Shown: piece by piece, positions 1-6,493 of the stretch
How positions within the stretch are numbered: position 1 is the stretch's first letter
Layout of the letters: each line of letters starts with the position of its first letter
Source of the DNA: an uncultured Bacteroidales bacterium
Lineage (GTDB): Bacteria > Bacteroidota > Bacteroidia > Bacteroidales > P3
Assembly (NCBI GenBank): GCA_937906975.1
Contig: CALCUN010000037.1
Coordinates: 1-11,345, forward strand
Length of the DNA: 11,345 nucleotides
Direction of reading: 5' to 3'
The notes under the pieces: generated by a model
Databases searched by the model: none
Told to the model about the DNA's origin: nothing
What the model saw: the letters and a program-made list of their open reading frames with translations, nothing else
Program-made: the position numbers and the translations under genes

Positions 1-68
1 ATAAAAACACAAAGAGGATTTGCAAATAAAAAACTGATAATCAAATAGTAAAACAAGCGAAAAAAAGT

Positions 69-173
69 CTAAGGAAAAAATATTTTTTTCTTTGCTTTTT
101 TAATTTTTTTCTTAGCTTTTTTAAAATTTTCCTTAGGATTATTTTTTTATTTCTTAGAGATATAAATTCTTTG
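69..173. repeat. 21-bp phased direct repeat array, copy 1
   Basis: Five degenerate units begin at 69, 90, 111, 132 and 153, each exactly 21 bp apart. The unit heads are CTAAGG, CTTTGC, CTTAGC, CTTAGG and CTTAGA, each followed by a T/A-rich filler. The same head and period recur at 5273-5388 in the same orientation. On the minus strand, bases 146-72 read as a lysine-rich heptad peptide (A-K-K-K-I-K-K type). That frame has an in-frame TAA at 149-147, no start codon and no gene upstream of it, so copy 1 is unlikely to be translated. The array fills the space upstream of the M3 peptidase promoter, and its last unit lies where the -33 element should be. Bases 1-68 to its left are A-rich and I see nothing in them. 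The period and phase are seen directly. The function is unknown. Confidence 0.75.
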
Positions 174-184
174 TTGTATCTTTG
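154..184 (+). promoter_or_regulatory. Bacteroidota-type promoter of the M3 peptidase gene
   Basis: TATCTTTG at 177-184 is a perfect match to the Bacteroidota -7 consensus TAnnTTTG, and it lies about 30 nt upstream of the ATG at 215. The expected -33 TTTG is replaced by TTAG at 154-157, separated from the -7 box by 19 bp, which is the usual spacing. That TTAG is the core of the last 21-bp repeat unit, so the array may contribute to promoter strength. Transcription would start around 189-192, giving a leader of about 25 nt. The same TATCTTTGCAA string occurs at the higB promoter. Confidence 0.7.
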
Positions 185-214
185 CAAACTGAAATAATAA
201 ACACTTGAAATTAG

Positions 215-2344
215 ATGAAGAAAATTTTAATGACATTGGCTATGGCAATGATGACAACATTGCTTGTAGGACAAGTAAGTCCACAAGAGGCTGCTAAAAT
301 TAAGGCAGAAAATCCATTGGTTAAAGAGTGGAATACTCCTTTCCAAACTCCACCTTTTGACCAAATAAAAACAGAACATTACAAACCAGCAATCCTTTTG
401 GCTATTGAGGAAGCAAAACAAGATGTAAACGCTATTATTGTTAATCGTGCTACACCTGATTTTGCTAACACAATTGAGGCTTTGGAAAGAGCAGGTAGCT
501 TATTAAACAAAGTGCTTGGAGTTTTCTATTGCATAGATGGTTGTATGACATCTCCTGAAATGCAACAAATAGCAGAAGAAATAACTCCTGCTTTAACAGC
601 TTACAGCAATGATGTAAATATGAACCCATTGTTGTTTGACAAAGTTAAACAAGTTTACGACAAAAGAGATGACCTTGCTTTAACATTAGAACAAAGAACT
701 TTACTTGAAAACACTTACAAAGGATTTATCCGTTCAGGAGCATTGCTTAAAGGTGAAGCAAAAGAAGAATATAGAAAGATTTCAGAAGAATTAAGCCTTC
801 TTTCTATCAAATATCAAAAAAACACTTTGGCTGACCAAAACGCTTACACATTAAACGTTAAGAACAAAAAAGACTTAAAAGGTCTTCCTGAATTTGCCTT
901 AACTGCTGCAAAAGAAGAAGCAAAAGCAAGAGGTCAAAAAGGTTATACTTTCACTCTTCAATATCCTTCTTACGGACCATTCTTAATGTATGCTGAAAAT
1001 AGAGAATTGAGAGAACAAATATGGAGAGCTTCAAACTCTGTTGCAAATCATGGAGATGAACACGACAATAAAGAAATTGCAAGAAAAATAGCAAATCTTC
1101 GTTTACGTTCTGCACAAATAATGGGCTATAACTCATACGCAGAATATGCTTTGGAAAAGAGAATGGCACAAAATCCTACAACTGTAACAAATTTCTTGAA
1201 TGAATTATTAGATGCTTCAATGCCTTTTGCTAAAAAAGACCTTCAAGAAATACAAGAATATGCTAACAAAAACGGATTTGTTGGTGATTTACAACGTTGG
1301 GACTTCTCTTATTGGAGTGAAAGATTGAAAAACGAAAAATATTCAATGGACCCAGAGTTAATGAAACCTTACTTCAAGTTAGAAAATGTTAAGAAAGGAA
1401 TCTTTGATTTAGCAGGAAAACTTTACAACATTGAATTTAAAGAAAACACACAAATAGCAAAATATCACCCTGATGTAACAATATATGAAGTTTACGACAA
1501 AGCAAATGGTAAATTCCTTGCCGTGCTTTATATGGATTTCTTCCCAAGAGAAAGCAAACGTTCAGGAGCTTGGATGACATCTTTCCGTGATCAATACAAA
1601 ACAGCTGATGGAACAGAGGTACGTCCTTTGATTCAAATGGTTTGTAACTTCACAAAACCAACTAAAAACACTCCATCACTTTTAACATTTGATGAATTTA
1701 ACACATTCTTACACGAATTTGGACACTGCTTACACGGAATATTTGCAGAAGGTACTTATTCTTCAATCACAGGTACAGCAGTATATAGAGATTTCGTTGA
1801 ATTGCCTTCTCAAATAATGGAAAACTTTGCAACAGAAAAAGAATTCCTTGATATGTTTGCAGTACACTACAAAACAGGTGAAAAGATTCCACAAGAATTA
1901 GTTGATAAACTAATAGCATCTGAAAGATACCTTGCAGGTTGGTATTCAGTTCGTCAATTATTCTTAGGAATGATTGATATGCAATGGCACACAATCACAA
2001 GCGAATTTACAGGTGATGTAACAGCAATTGAAGAAAAAGTAAGTGAAAAAGCAGAATTATTACCAAGAGTTCCAAATTCATTAATGACAACTTCATTCGG
2101 ACACATCTTCGCAGGTGGATATGCAGCAGGATACTATGGATATAAATGGGCAGAAGTATTAGATGCAGATGCTTTCTCTTTATTTCAAGAAAAAGGAATC
2201 TTCAATCAAGAAGTAGCAAACTCATTCCGTCAAAATATCCTTTCAAAAGGTGGCAAAAAACACCCAATGGAACTTTACAAAGCATTCCGTGGACAAGAGC
2301 CAACTAACAAAGCGTTATTAAAAAGAAGCGGATTTATAAAATAA
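215..2344 (+). CDS. dcp: Secreted M3-family zinc metallopeptidase, peptidyl-dipeptidase Dcp-like
   Basis: This is a 709-aa thimet-oligopeptidase-fold enzyme expected to trim dipeptides from the C-termini of short peptides. The zinc motif HEFGH is at residues 500-504. The third ligand is most likely Glu529 in FVELPSQ, 25 residues after His504, the same spacing as in E. coli Dcp. The substrate-binding stretch rich in Gly and Tyr (GGYAAGYYGY) lies around 634-643, just after His630. E. coli Dcp is about 680 aa and cytosolic. Here a hydrophobic N-terminus (residues 1-19, two lysines then MTLAMAMMTTLLVG, no lipobox Cys) suggests export to the periplasm, with cleavage probably before Gln20. The start is the first ATG after a good promoter. 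A terminator follows, so the gene is probably monocistronic. Dcp and oligopeptidase A-type members of M3 are hard to separate by eye, so the exact specificity is inferred. Confidence 0.93.
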   Translation: MKKILMTLAMAMMTTLLVGQVSPQEAAKIKAENPLVKEWNTPFQTPPFDQIKTEHYKPAILLAIEEAKQDVNAIIVNRATPDFANTIEALERAGSLLNKVLGVFYCIDGCMTSPEMQQIAEEITPALTAYSNDVNMNPLLFDKVKQVYDKRDDLALTLEQRTLLENTYKGFIRSGALLKGEAKEEYRKISEELSLLSIKYQKNTLADQNAYTLNVKNKKDLKGLPEFALTAAKEEAKARGQKGYTFTLQYPSYGPFLMYAENRELREQIWRASNSVANHGDEHDNKEIARKIANLRLRSAQIMGYNSYAEYALEKRMAQNPTTVTNFLNELLDASMPFAKKDLQEIQEYANKNGFVGDLQRWDFSYWSERLKNEKYSMDPELMKPYFKLENVKKGIFDLAGKLYNIEFKENTQIAKYHPDVTIYEVYDKANGKFLAVLYMDFFPRESKRSGAWMTSFRDQYKTADGTEVRPLIQMVCNFTKPTKNTPSLLTFDEFNTFLHEFGHCLHGIFAEGTYSSITGTAVYRDFVELPSQIMENFATEKEFLDMFAVHYKTGEKIPQELVDKLIASERYLAGWYSVRQLFLGMIDMQWHTITSEFTGDVTAIEEKVSEKAELLPRVPNSLMTTSFGHIFAGGYAAGYYGYKWAEVLDADAFSLFQEKGIFNQEVANSFRQNILSKGGKKHPMELYKAFRGQEPTNKALLKRSGFIK

Positions 2345-2366
2345 AACAAAGAGTTTTAAAGTTATT

Positions 2367-2402
2367 AAAGCGTGGGAGTTAAAATTCTCACGCTTTATTT
2401 TT
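2367..2402 (+). terminator. Rho-independent terminator after the M3 peptidase
   Basis: An 11-bp stem pairs AAAGCGTGGGA (2367-2377) with TCTCACGCTTT (2386-2396), with one G-T wobble and an 8-nt A/T-rich loop. A T-rich tail runs to 2402. It begins 22 nt after the peptidase stop. Only 15 nt separate it from the next start codon and no TAnnTTTG box is visible in 2345-2417, so the downstream dehydrogenase pair depends on readthrough or on a promoter I cannot recognise. Confidence 0.85.
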
Positions 2403-2417
2403 AACAAATCAATCGCA

Positions 2418-3350
2418 ATGAAAATAGTAGCCGTAGAACCAATAGGCATAAGCCAAGACTATGCCAAAGAATTAGAAACAATATACGCAAATAAAGGACA
2501 CGAATTTGTGGTTTATCCCGATAGAAACGAAAATCCACAAGTCTTGATTGAAAGAATGAAAGATGCAGATGTTGTAATCGTATCAAACATTCCATTAAGA
2601 AAAGAAGTATTGCAAGAGTGCAAAAACCTAAAATTCTTAAACGTAGCTTTCACAGGCTTAGACCACATAGACCAAGATTATTGCAAAGAAAACAATATCT
2701 TAATCCGTAACGCATCGGGCTATGCCACACAAGCCGTAGCCGAATTAGCAGTAGGATTGATGTTAGACGTATATAGAAAAATCACAGAGTTTGACCAAGC
2801 AACACGACAACTTGGAACAAGAAACAATATCTTAGGAAGAGAACTAAGAGGTAAAACCGTTGCAATCATAGGCACAGGAGCAATAGGCCTTGCAACAGCA
2901 AAAATCCTTCAAGCCTTTGGTTGCAAACTAATAGCCTACTCACGCACACAAAGACAAGAAGCAAAAGCAATGGGAATAGAATACCTTTCATTAGAGGAAA
3001 CAGTAAAACAAGCAGATATTATTTCACTTCACACCCCACTGACAAAAGACACACAAAACCTTATTAGCAAAGAAATCATTGACCTTTGCAAACCAAGTGC
3101 AATACTAATAAACACAGCAAGAGGAGCAGTGATAGACAATCTTGCATTAGCAAACGCCTTGAACGAAAACCGCATATCAGGAGCAGGAATAGACGTTTAC
3201 GAAAAAGAACCACCACTTGCAGAAAACCACCCTTTACTTTCAGCAAAGAATGCAGTACTTTTACCACACGTTGCATACGCTACAAGAGAAAGCTTTGACA
3301 TTAGAATAGATATAATATTAAATAACCTAAACGAATACATCAATGAATAA
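2418..3350 (+). CDS. D-isomer specific 2-hydroxyacid dehydrogenase (NAD-dependent)
   Basis: A 310-aa member of the D-2-hydroxyacid dehydrogenase family, which reversibly reduces 2-keto acids to D-2-hydroxy acids in the cytosol. The catalytic domain is split by the nucleotide-binding domain, whose Rossmann motif GTGAIG is at 152-157. The family active-site residues are present: Arg235 in NTARG (232-236), Glu264 in DVYEKEPP (259-266) and His284 in LLPHVAYAT (281-289). Length is normal for the short members (glycerate, lactate or phosphoglycerate dehydrogenase-like, without an ACT domain). The substrate cannot be fixed from sequence. The final 8 nt overlap the next gene, an alcohol dehydrogenase, which implies co-transcription and coupled translation. 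A role in handling small keto acids or aldehydes together with that enzyme is inference. Confidence 0.9.
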   Translation: MKIVAVEPIGISQDYAKELETIYANKGHEFVVYPDRNENPQVLIERMKDADVVIVSNIPLRKEVLQECKNLKFLNVAFTGLDHIDQDYCKENNILIRNASGYATQAVAELAVGLMLDVYRKITEFDQATRQLGTRNNILGRELRGKTVAIIGTGAIGLATAKILQAFGCKLIAYSRTQRQEAKAMGIEYLSLEETVKQADIISLHTPLTKDTQNLISKEIIDLCKPSAILINTARGAVIDNLALANALNENRISGAGIDVYEKEPPLAENHPLLSAKNAVLLPHVAYATRESFDIRIDIILNNLNEYINE

Positions 3351-4500
3351 TTTTGAATTTAAAAACCCAACAAAGATTCTTTTTGGACAAGGACAAATTG
3401 CTAAACTTAGCAAAGAAATAGATAAAAGCCGTAAAATACTTTTAACATACGGAGGTGGCTCCATAAAGAAAAACGGAGTCTATGACCAAGTAATGAATGC
3501 CTTACAAGGTTATCAAATCATAGAATTTGGAGGAATAGAAGCCAATCCCGATTACAACACATTGATGAAAGCAGTTGAGATTTGCAAAAAAGAAAATATT
3601 GACTTCATATTAGCAGTAGGAGGAGGCTCCATAATAGATGGAACAAAATTCATTGCAACCGCCGCACGCTTTGAAGGAGAAGACGCATGGGATATACTAT
3701 TGAAAAAAGCAGGACGCTTACCAGAGCCAATCGCCTTCGCAAGCGTATTAACCTTGCCTGCAACCGCATCGGAAATGAACAACGGAGCAGTAATATCACG
3801 CCGAGATAGAGCAGAAAAACTTGCTTTCCACAATCCACAAGGCTATCCTGTTTTCTCAATTCTTGACCCTAATGTAGTGCTTTCTTTACCTAAAAAACAA
3901 ATCTCAAACGGAATAGTAGATATTTATGCACATACTTTGGAACAATATTTAACAACATGTTTAGACACAAAAGTAATGGACCGTTGGGCTGAGAGTCTAT
4001 TGCTTACTTTGATAGAAGAAGCAGAGGAACTTATGAGTGAAAACCCTTCATATAACTCTTGTGCAAACTTTATGCTTACTGCCACAATGGGATTAAATGG
4101 ATTTATCGCAATGGGCGTAGAAGAAGATTGGGCAACCCACATGATAGGACACGAACTAACAGCACTATGCGGTTTAGACCACGGAGAAACCCTTGCAATC
4201 GTACACCCAGCACTTATGGACGTAATGAGAGAAGAGAAAAAAGGCAAGTTGTTGCAATATGCTAAAAGAGTATGGAACATAAACCTTGAAGACGAAAACC
4301 AAGCCATAGACTTAGCAATAGAAAAAACAGAAAACTTTTTCCGTAGCATAGGAAAGAAAACACGCCTAAGCGAATACGAAATAGGAGACGATGTAATAGA
4401 AGAAATTGTTAAACGCTTTACCGATAGAGGTTGGTGCGTAGGCGAAAGAGGCATTGTAACCCCAGAAAAAACAAGACAAATTCTCCAAAGAGCAAAATAA
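3343..4500 (+). CDS. yqhD: YqhD-type metal-dependent alcohol dehydrogenase / aldehyde reductase
   Basis: A 385-aa group III metal-dependent alcohol dehydrogenase that aligns from memory along its whole length with E. coli YqhD (387 aa), an NADPH-dependent reductase of short-chain and lipid-peroxidation aldehydes. Shared blocks include YGGGSIKKNGV (36-46), the pyrophosphate-binding AVGGGSIIDGTKF (91-103), LTLPATASE (136-144) and DWATHMIGHELTA (262-274). The four YqhD metal ligands are all kept with an offset of one: Asp193, His197, His266 and His280. Ser40 in GGGS matches the position linked to NADPH preference in YqhD. The ATG lies inside the end of the preceding dehydrogenase gene (8-nt overlap). 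The stop is 9 nt from the stop of convergent higA, and no hairpin terminator is visible in the gap. Butanol dehydrogenase (BdhA) is a closely related alternative name. Confidence 0.93.
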   Translation: MNNFEFKNPTKILFGQGQIAKLSKEIDKSRKILLTYGGGSIKKNGVYDQVMNALQGYQIIEFGGIEANPDYNTLMKAVEICKKENIDFILAVGGGSIIDGTKFIATAARFEGEDAWDILLKKAGRLPEPIAFASVLTLPATASEMNNGAVISRRDRAEKLAFHNPQGYPVFSILDPNVVLSLPKKQISNGIVDIYAHTLEQYLTTCLDTKVMDRWAESLLLTLIEEAEELMSENPSYNSCANFMLTATMGLNGFIAMGVEEDWATHMIGHELTALCGLDHGETLAIVHPALMDVMREEKKGKLLQYAKRVWNINLEDENQAIDLAIEKTENFFRSIGKKTRLSEYEIGDDVIEEIVKRFTDRGWCVGERGIVTPEKTRQILQRAK

Positions 4501-4509
4501 AAGAATTTA

Positions 4510-4818
4510 TTAAAGTATCGCAGCAACCTTTCGTATGCTTTCAAGCTTGCGAACAAACGATATGTCTTGTTTTGCAATTTGCATATTGTAGTCAAATTGT
4601 ATTCGCATAAGCAAACCAGCGTTTATATCCAAAGCAGCTTCAAATAACATTGCAGTTTGGGTAGTGATTGTGCGGCGACAATTCAATATGTCATTAAGTA
4701 TTTTATAAGAAATACCCATTTGCTCAGCAAGTTTTGTTTGCTTTATGTTGCGATACTCTATTTCCTCCTTTAATATTTCGCCCGGGTGAATAGGACGTTG
4801 GCAAGTATATTTTCCCAT
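4510..4818 (-). CDS. higA: HigA-family antitoxin, XRE-type helix-turn-helix
   Basis: A 102-aa DNA-binding antitoxin. The HigA family opening HPGEILKEE is at 11-19. A helix-turn-helix follows at about 25-46, with recognition-helix region ISYKILNDILN, then TITTQTAMLFEAALD and a YNMQIAKQD stretch typical of the family. It should neutralise the toxin encoded just upstream and, with it, repress the shared promoter. The toxin-first gene order is characteristic of higBA. The gap to higB is 9 nt and contains AGGA 3 nt before the ATG, so the two are co-transcribed. It converges on the alcohol dehydrogenase gene with a 9-nt gap between stops. Confidence 0.92.
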   Translation of the reverse strand: MGKYTCQRPIHPGEILKEEIEYRNIKQTKLAEQMGISYKILNDILNCRRTITTQTAMLFEAALDINAGLLMRIQFDYNMQIAKQDISFVRKLESIRKVAAIL

Positions 4819-4827
4819 TTTCCTCGT
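4819..4827 (-). promoter_or_regulatory. Ribosome binding site of higA
   Basis: On the minus strand the higB-higA gap reads ACGAGGAAA directly before the ATG. The GAGG core is a purine-rich Shine-Dalgarno match, which is notable in a genome where most starts here lack one. The spacing to the ATG is short. It may support high antitoxin synthesis relative to toxin. Confidence 0.45.
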
Positions 4828-5145
4828 TTATTTATAATGATTTGACAATTCTAAAATATTGCATATAGTAACAACCGTTTCGCTTGAAATTTGTTTTACA
4901 GTAAATTCTATTCTATATTGATCGTTTACTCTTATTGAAGAAATCCCTGCTTTATCTCCTTTCAAAACCTCGTAATTAAGAGAACGAAATCTAAATAAAT
5001 CTTCTATACAATCAGCTTGTTCAAGTGTCTTGATACGCATTTGGTATCGTGATACTATTTGTGGTTGAAAACGATATTTCTTATTTGTCGTCTTACCCGT
5101 TTCGTATAATTGTCGAAGATACTCCTTTTCAAAGTTTATTTCCAT
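4828..5145 (-). CDS. higB: HigB-family toxin (RelE/ParE-fold mRNA interferase)
   Basis: A 105-aa toxin from the ATG at 5145. HigB toxins bind the ribosome and cleave mRNA. Family features are YETGKT near 14-19, a central helix with LEQADCIEDL (41-50), and the strand pair LKGDKAG..SIRVNDQYRIEF around 61-81, which is the best conserved part of HigB/RelE. An in-frame TTG at 5172 would add nine residues, but it overlaps the -7 box (5177-5170) and so would not be transcribed. The ATG at 5145 is therefore chosen, leaving a leader of about 20 nt. The C-terminal HY is a plausible catalytic His/Tyr, though I cannot confirm it. The pair may stabilise this region or act in stress responses. Confidence 0.88.
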   Translation of the reverse strand: MEINFEKEYLRQLYETGKTTNKKYRFQPQIVSRYQMRIKTLEQADCIEDLFRFRSLNYEVLKGDKAGISSIRVNDQYRIEFTVKQISSETVVTICNILELSNHYK

Positions 5146-5169
5146 TCTTACACTCTGCAATTCATATTG

Positions 5170-5177
5170 CAAAGATA
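5170..5177 (-). promoter_or_regulatory. -7 box of the higBA promoter
   Basis: The minus strand reads TATCTTTG from 5177 to 5170, a perfect TAnnTTTG -7 element, and continues CAA exactly as at the M3 peptidase promoter. Transcription should start near 5163-5166, about 20 nt before the higB ATG at 5145. No TTTG is seen at the -33 position, where the palindrome at 5196-5210 lies instead. Confidence 0.7.
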
Positions 5178-5195
5178 AGATTTATTTTTAAATAT

Positions 5196-5210
5196 CCACT
5201 ATATAAGTGG
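5196..5210. promoter_or_regulatory. Candidate HigA operator palindrome
   Basis: CCACT-ATATA-AGTGG is a perfect 5-bp inverted repeat with a 5-bp A/T spacer. It sits 18 bp upstream of the higBA -7 box, over the -33 position. HigA antitoxins are known to repress their own promoter by binding palindromes, so autoregulation through this site is a reasonable inference. It is too short and lacks a T-run, so it does not look like a terminator of the upstream efflux operon. Confidence 0.5.
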
Positions 5211-5266
5211 AACGATTTTTTTCTTTTAATTCAAAAATCATATTTATTTTTAATAATGTTTATCTG

Positions 5267-5383
5267 TTAATTCTTTATTTCGCTAAAATTTTTCTTTGCT
5301 TTAGTAAATTTTTTCTTAGCTTTATTTTTTTCTTTCTTAGCTTTAGAAAATTCTTTCTTAGCTTTTTTTTGAGGGTGTTTTTC
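5267..5383 (-). other. Open lysine-rich heptad frame directly after the permease stop
   Basis: Reading on in the permease frame past its TAA gives 38 sense codons (5383-5270) and then a TAA at 5269-5267. From GCT at 5362 the peptide falls into heptads: AKKEFSK, AKKEKNK, AKKKFTK, AKKNFSE, then IKN. The 21-bp DNA period equals seven codons, so the frame is kept by the repeat. It is not shown to be translated and has no start of its own. It could be a C-terminal tail cut off by a stop, a readthrough extension, or a coincidence of an A/T-rich repeat. The related array at 69-173 has an in-frame stop in the equivalent reading, which argues against a general coding role. Confidence 0.35.
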
Positions 5384-5388
5384 TTAGC
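5273..5388. repeat. 21-bp phased direct repeat array, copy 2
   Basis: Unit heads lie at 5273 (CTTTAT, degenerate), 5294 (CTTTGC), 5315, 5336 and 5357 (all CTTAGC), each exactly 21 bp apart. A last CTTAGC is at 5383, offset by 26 bp. Fillers are T/A-rich and commonly continue TTTA. This is the same repeat, in the same orientation, as at 69-173. The last head overlaps the 3' end of the final efflux permease gene, whose TAA stop (5386-5384) lies inside the GCTAAG core on the minus strand. The array lies about 85 bp upstream of the higBA promoter. Function is unknown. Confidence 0.8.
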
Positions 5389-6487
5389 CTTGTTTTTTGT
5401 ATGTTTTGGCGGCTAAAAGGTTGAATGCCACTGCAAAAATCCCTAAGGCAAGAAAGTTATACCATAAATCCATAAAGCCACTTCCTTTTAGATACACTCC
5501 ACGCATTATATCAATAAAATATCTTGGGGGAAGAATGATTGTGGCGTATTGAGCCCATTTTGGCATTGAGGAAATAGGGGTGAGCAGTCCGCTAAGTAGC
5601 ATAAAGGTTAAAAGAAAGAAAAACATTACAAACATAGTTTGTTGAATGTTATCCGATTTATTGGCTATTGTTACGCCAAATCCCGAGAATACAAGTATGA
5701 ATAAAATTGATGCAAGATAGATATAGCCTATTGAACCTACGGGTGCGAGTCCATAAACAAGCCAAGTGATAAGCATCGCTATGGAGATAACAAACAATCC
5801 TATTATCCAAAATGGTATTAGCTTAGCAAGAATAAATGTAAAGCGGTTGATTGGACTTACGTTTATTTGTTCTATTGTTCCGTTTTCTTTTTCTATAACT
5901 ATGTTTACGGCGGAAAGGAATCCACAAATCACAATTAGCAAAATTATCATCAAGGCTGGTATCATTAAGTATTTGTAATTAAGTGTTTCGTTATAGTAAT
6001 TCTTTATTGTAACAAGTTCCAAGGGTGTGGATAGGCCTTTTTCTTGATTTTGTTTTGAGATAGAGCTCATAATTGTTTGAACAAGGTATTGACTACCCAA
6101 AGAGCCTTTTGTTGCATTTACTGCATTGGCTGATATATTTATCTTTTCGGGTGTGGAGTTTGTTAGGTTGCGTTCAAAGTTTTCGGGAATACATAGAATA
6201 ATATCCGTTTTCAAATCCTCCAACATTGCTTTTGCTTCGTTGTATGAGGAGGCAGAAGGGGTGAGTGTGAAGTATTCCGATGCTTTTATATCACTTGTCA
6301 TTCTACGAGAAAGGGAGGAGTTGTCTTTATCTACAATGGTAACGCAAACGTTTCTAATGTCCATTGTAGTAACCCAAGGCATAACAAGCATTACTAAAAT
6401 AGGGAACATTATAATTAGTTTCGATATGAAAGGGTCGCGTTTTATTTGTATAAACTCCTTTTGTAAAAGTATGAATAATTGTTTCAT
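5384..6487 (-). CDS. ybhR: ABC-2 type transporter permease, YbhR-like
   Basis: A 367-aa inner-membrane subunit of the efflux ABC transporter and the last gene of the operon. It has one N-terminal membrane segment (about 22-40), a large extracytoplasmic domain (about 42-170), and five further segments (about 173-195, 218-245, 253-275, 283-303, 340-360). The cytoplasmic loop IEKENGTIEQINVSP (198-212) is the ABC-2 coupling motif found after the second segment. NYYNETLNYKYLMIPAL near 163-179 resembles the NWYNP..DYKWFVVPSL block of E. coli YbhR, which is also about 368 aa. The start is 6 nt after the stop of the other permease, with no clear Shine-Dalgarno. The two permeases probably pair as a heterodimer. 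The stop codon is provided by the edge of the 21-bp repeat array, and the frame stays open for 38 codons beyond it. Confidence 0.92.
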   Translation of the reverse strand: MKQLFILLQKEFIQIKRDPFISKLIIMFPILVMLVMPWVTTMDIRNVCVTIVDKDNSSLSRRMTSDIKASEYFTLTPSASSYNEAKAMLEDLKTDIILCIPENFERNLTNSTPEKINISANAVNATKGSLGSQYLVQTIMSSISKQNQEKGLSTPLELVTIKNYYNETLNYKYLMIPALMIILLIVICGFLSAVNIVIEKENGTIEQINVSPINRFTFILAKLIPFWIIGLFVISIAMLITWLVYGLAPVGSIGYIYLASILFILVFSGFGVTIANKSDNIQQTMFVMFFFLLTFMLLSGLLTPISSMPKWAQYATIILPPRYFIDIMRGVYLKGSGFMDLWYNFLALGIFAVAFNLLAAKTYKKQG

Positions 6488-6493
6488 TGTGTT

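Noticed and set aside
69..173. CRISPR array
   Set aside because: The repeats are head to tail with no unique spacers, the period is only 21 bp, and no cas genes are present.
4540..4560. Small inverted repeat GCTT-TC-AAGC as terminator of the YqhD-like gene
   Set aside because: The stem is 4 bp, the loop is too small, there is no T-run, and it lies inside higA.
3924..4595. A 223-codon open frame on the minus strand
   Set aside because: It lies antisense to the well-supported YqhD-like gene and overlaps higA in another frame. Its translation is Ser/Ile-rich with no recognisable domain, a typical shadow frame.
5390..5410. Programmed frameshift at the A-tract before the permease stop
   Set aside because: The A6 run ahead of the stop does not fit the X-XXY-YYZ slippery pattern in the right frame, and no stimulatory structure is visible. 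A one-base slip opens other lysine-rich frames only because the whole region is A-rich.
5207..5416. Phe/Leu-rich open frame on the plus strand across the repeat array
   Set aside because: It is the T-rich strand of the 21-bp repeat and runs into the antisense of the permease gene. It has no start context or family likeness, and its hydrophobic look follows from TTT and CTT codons.
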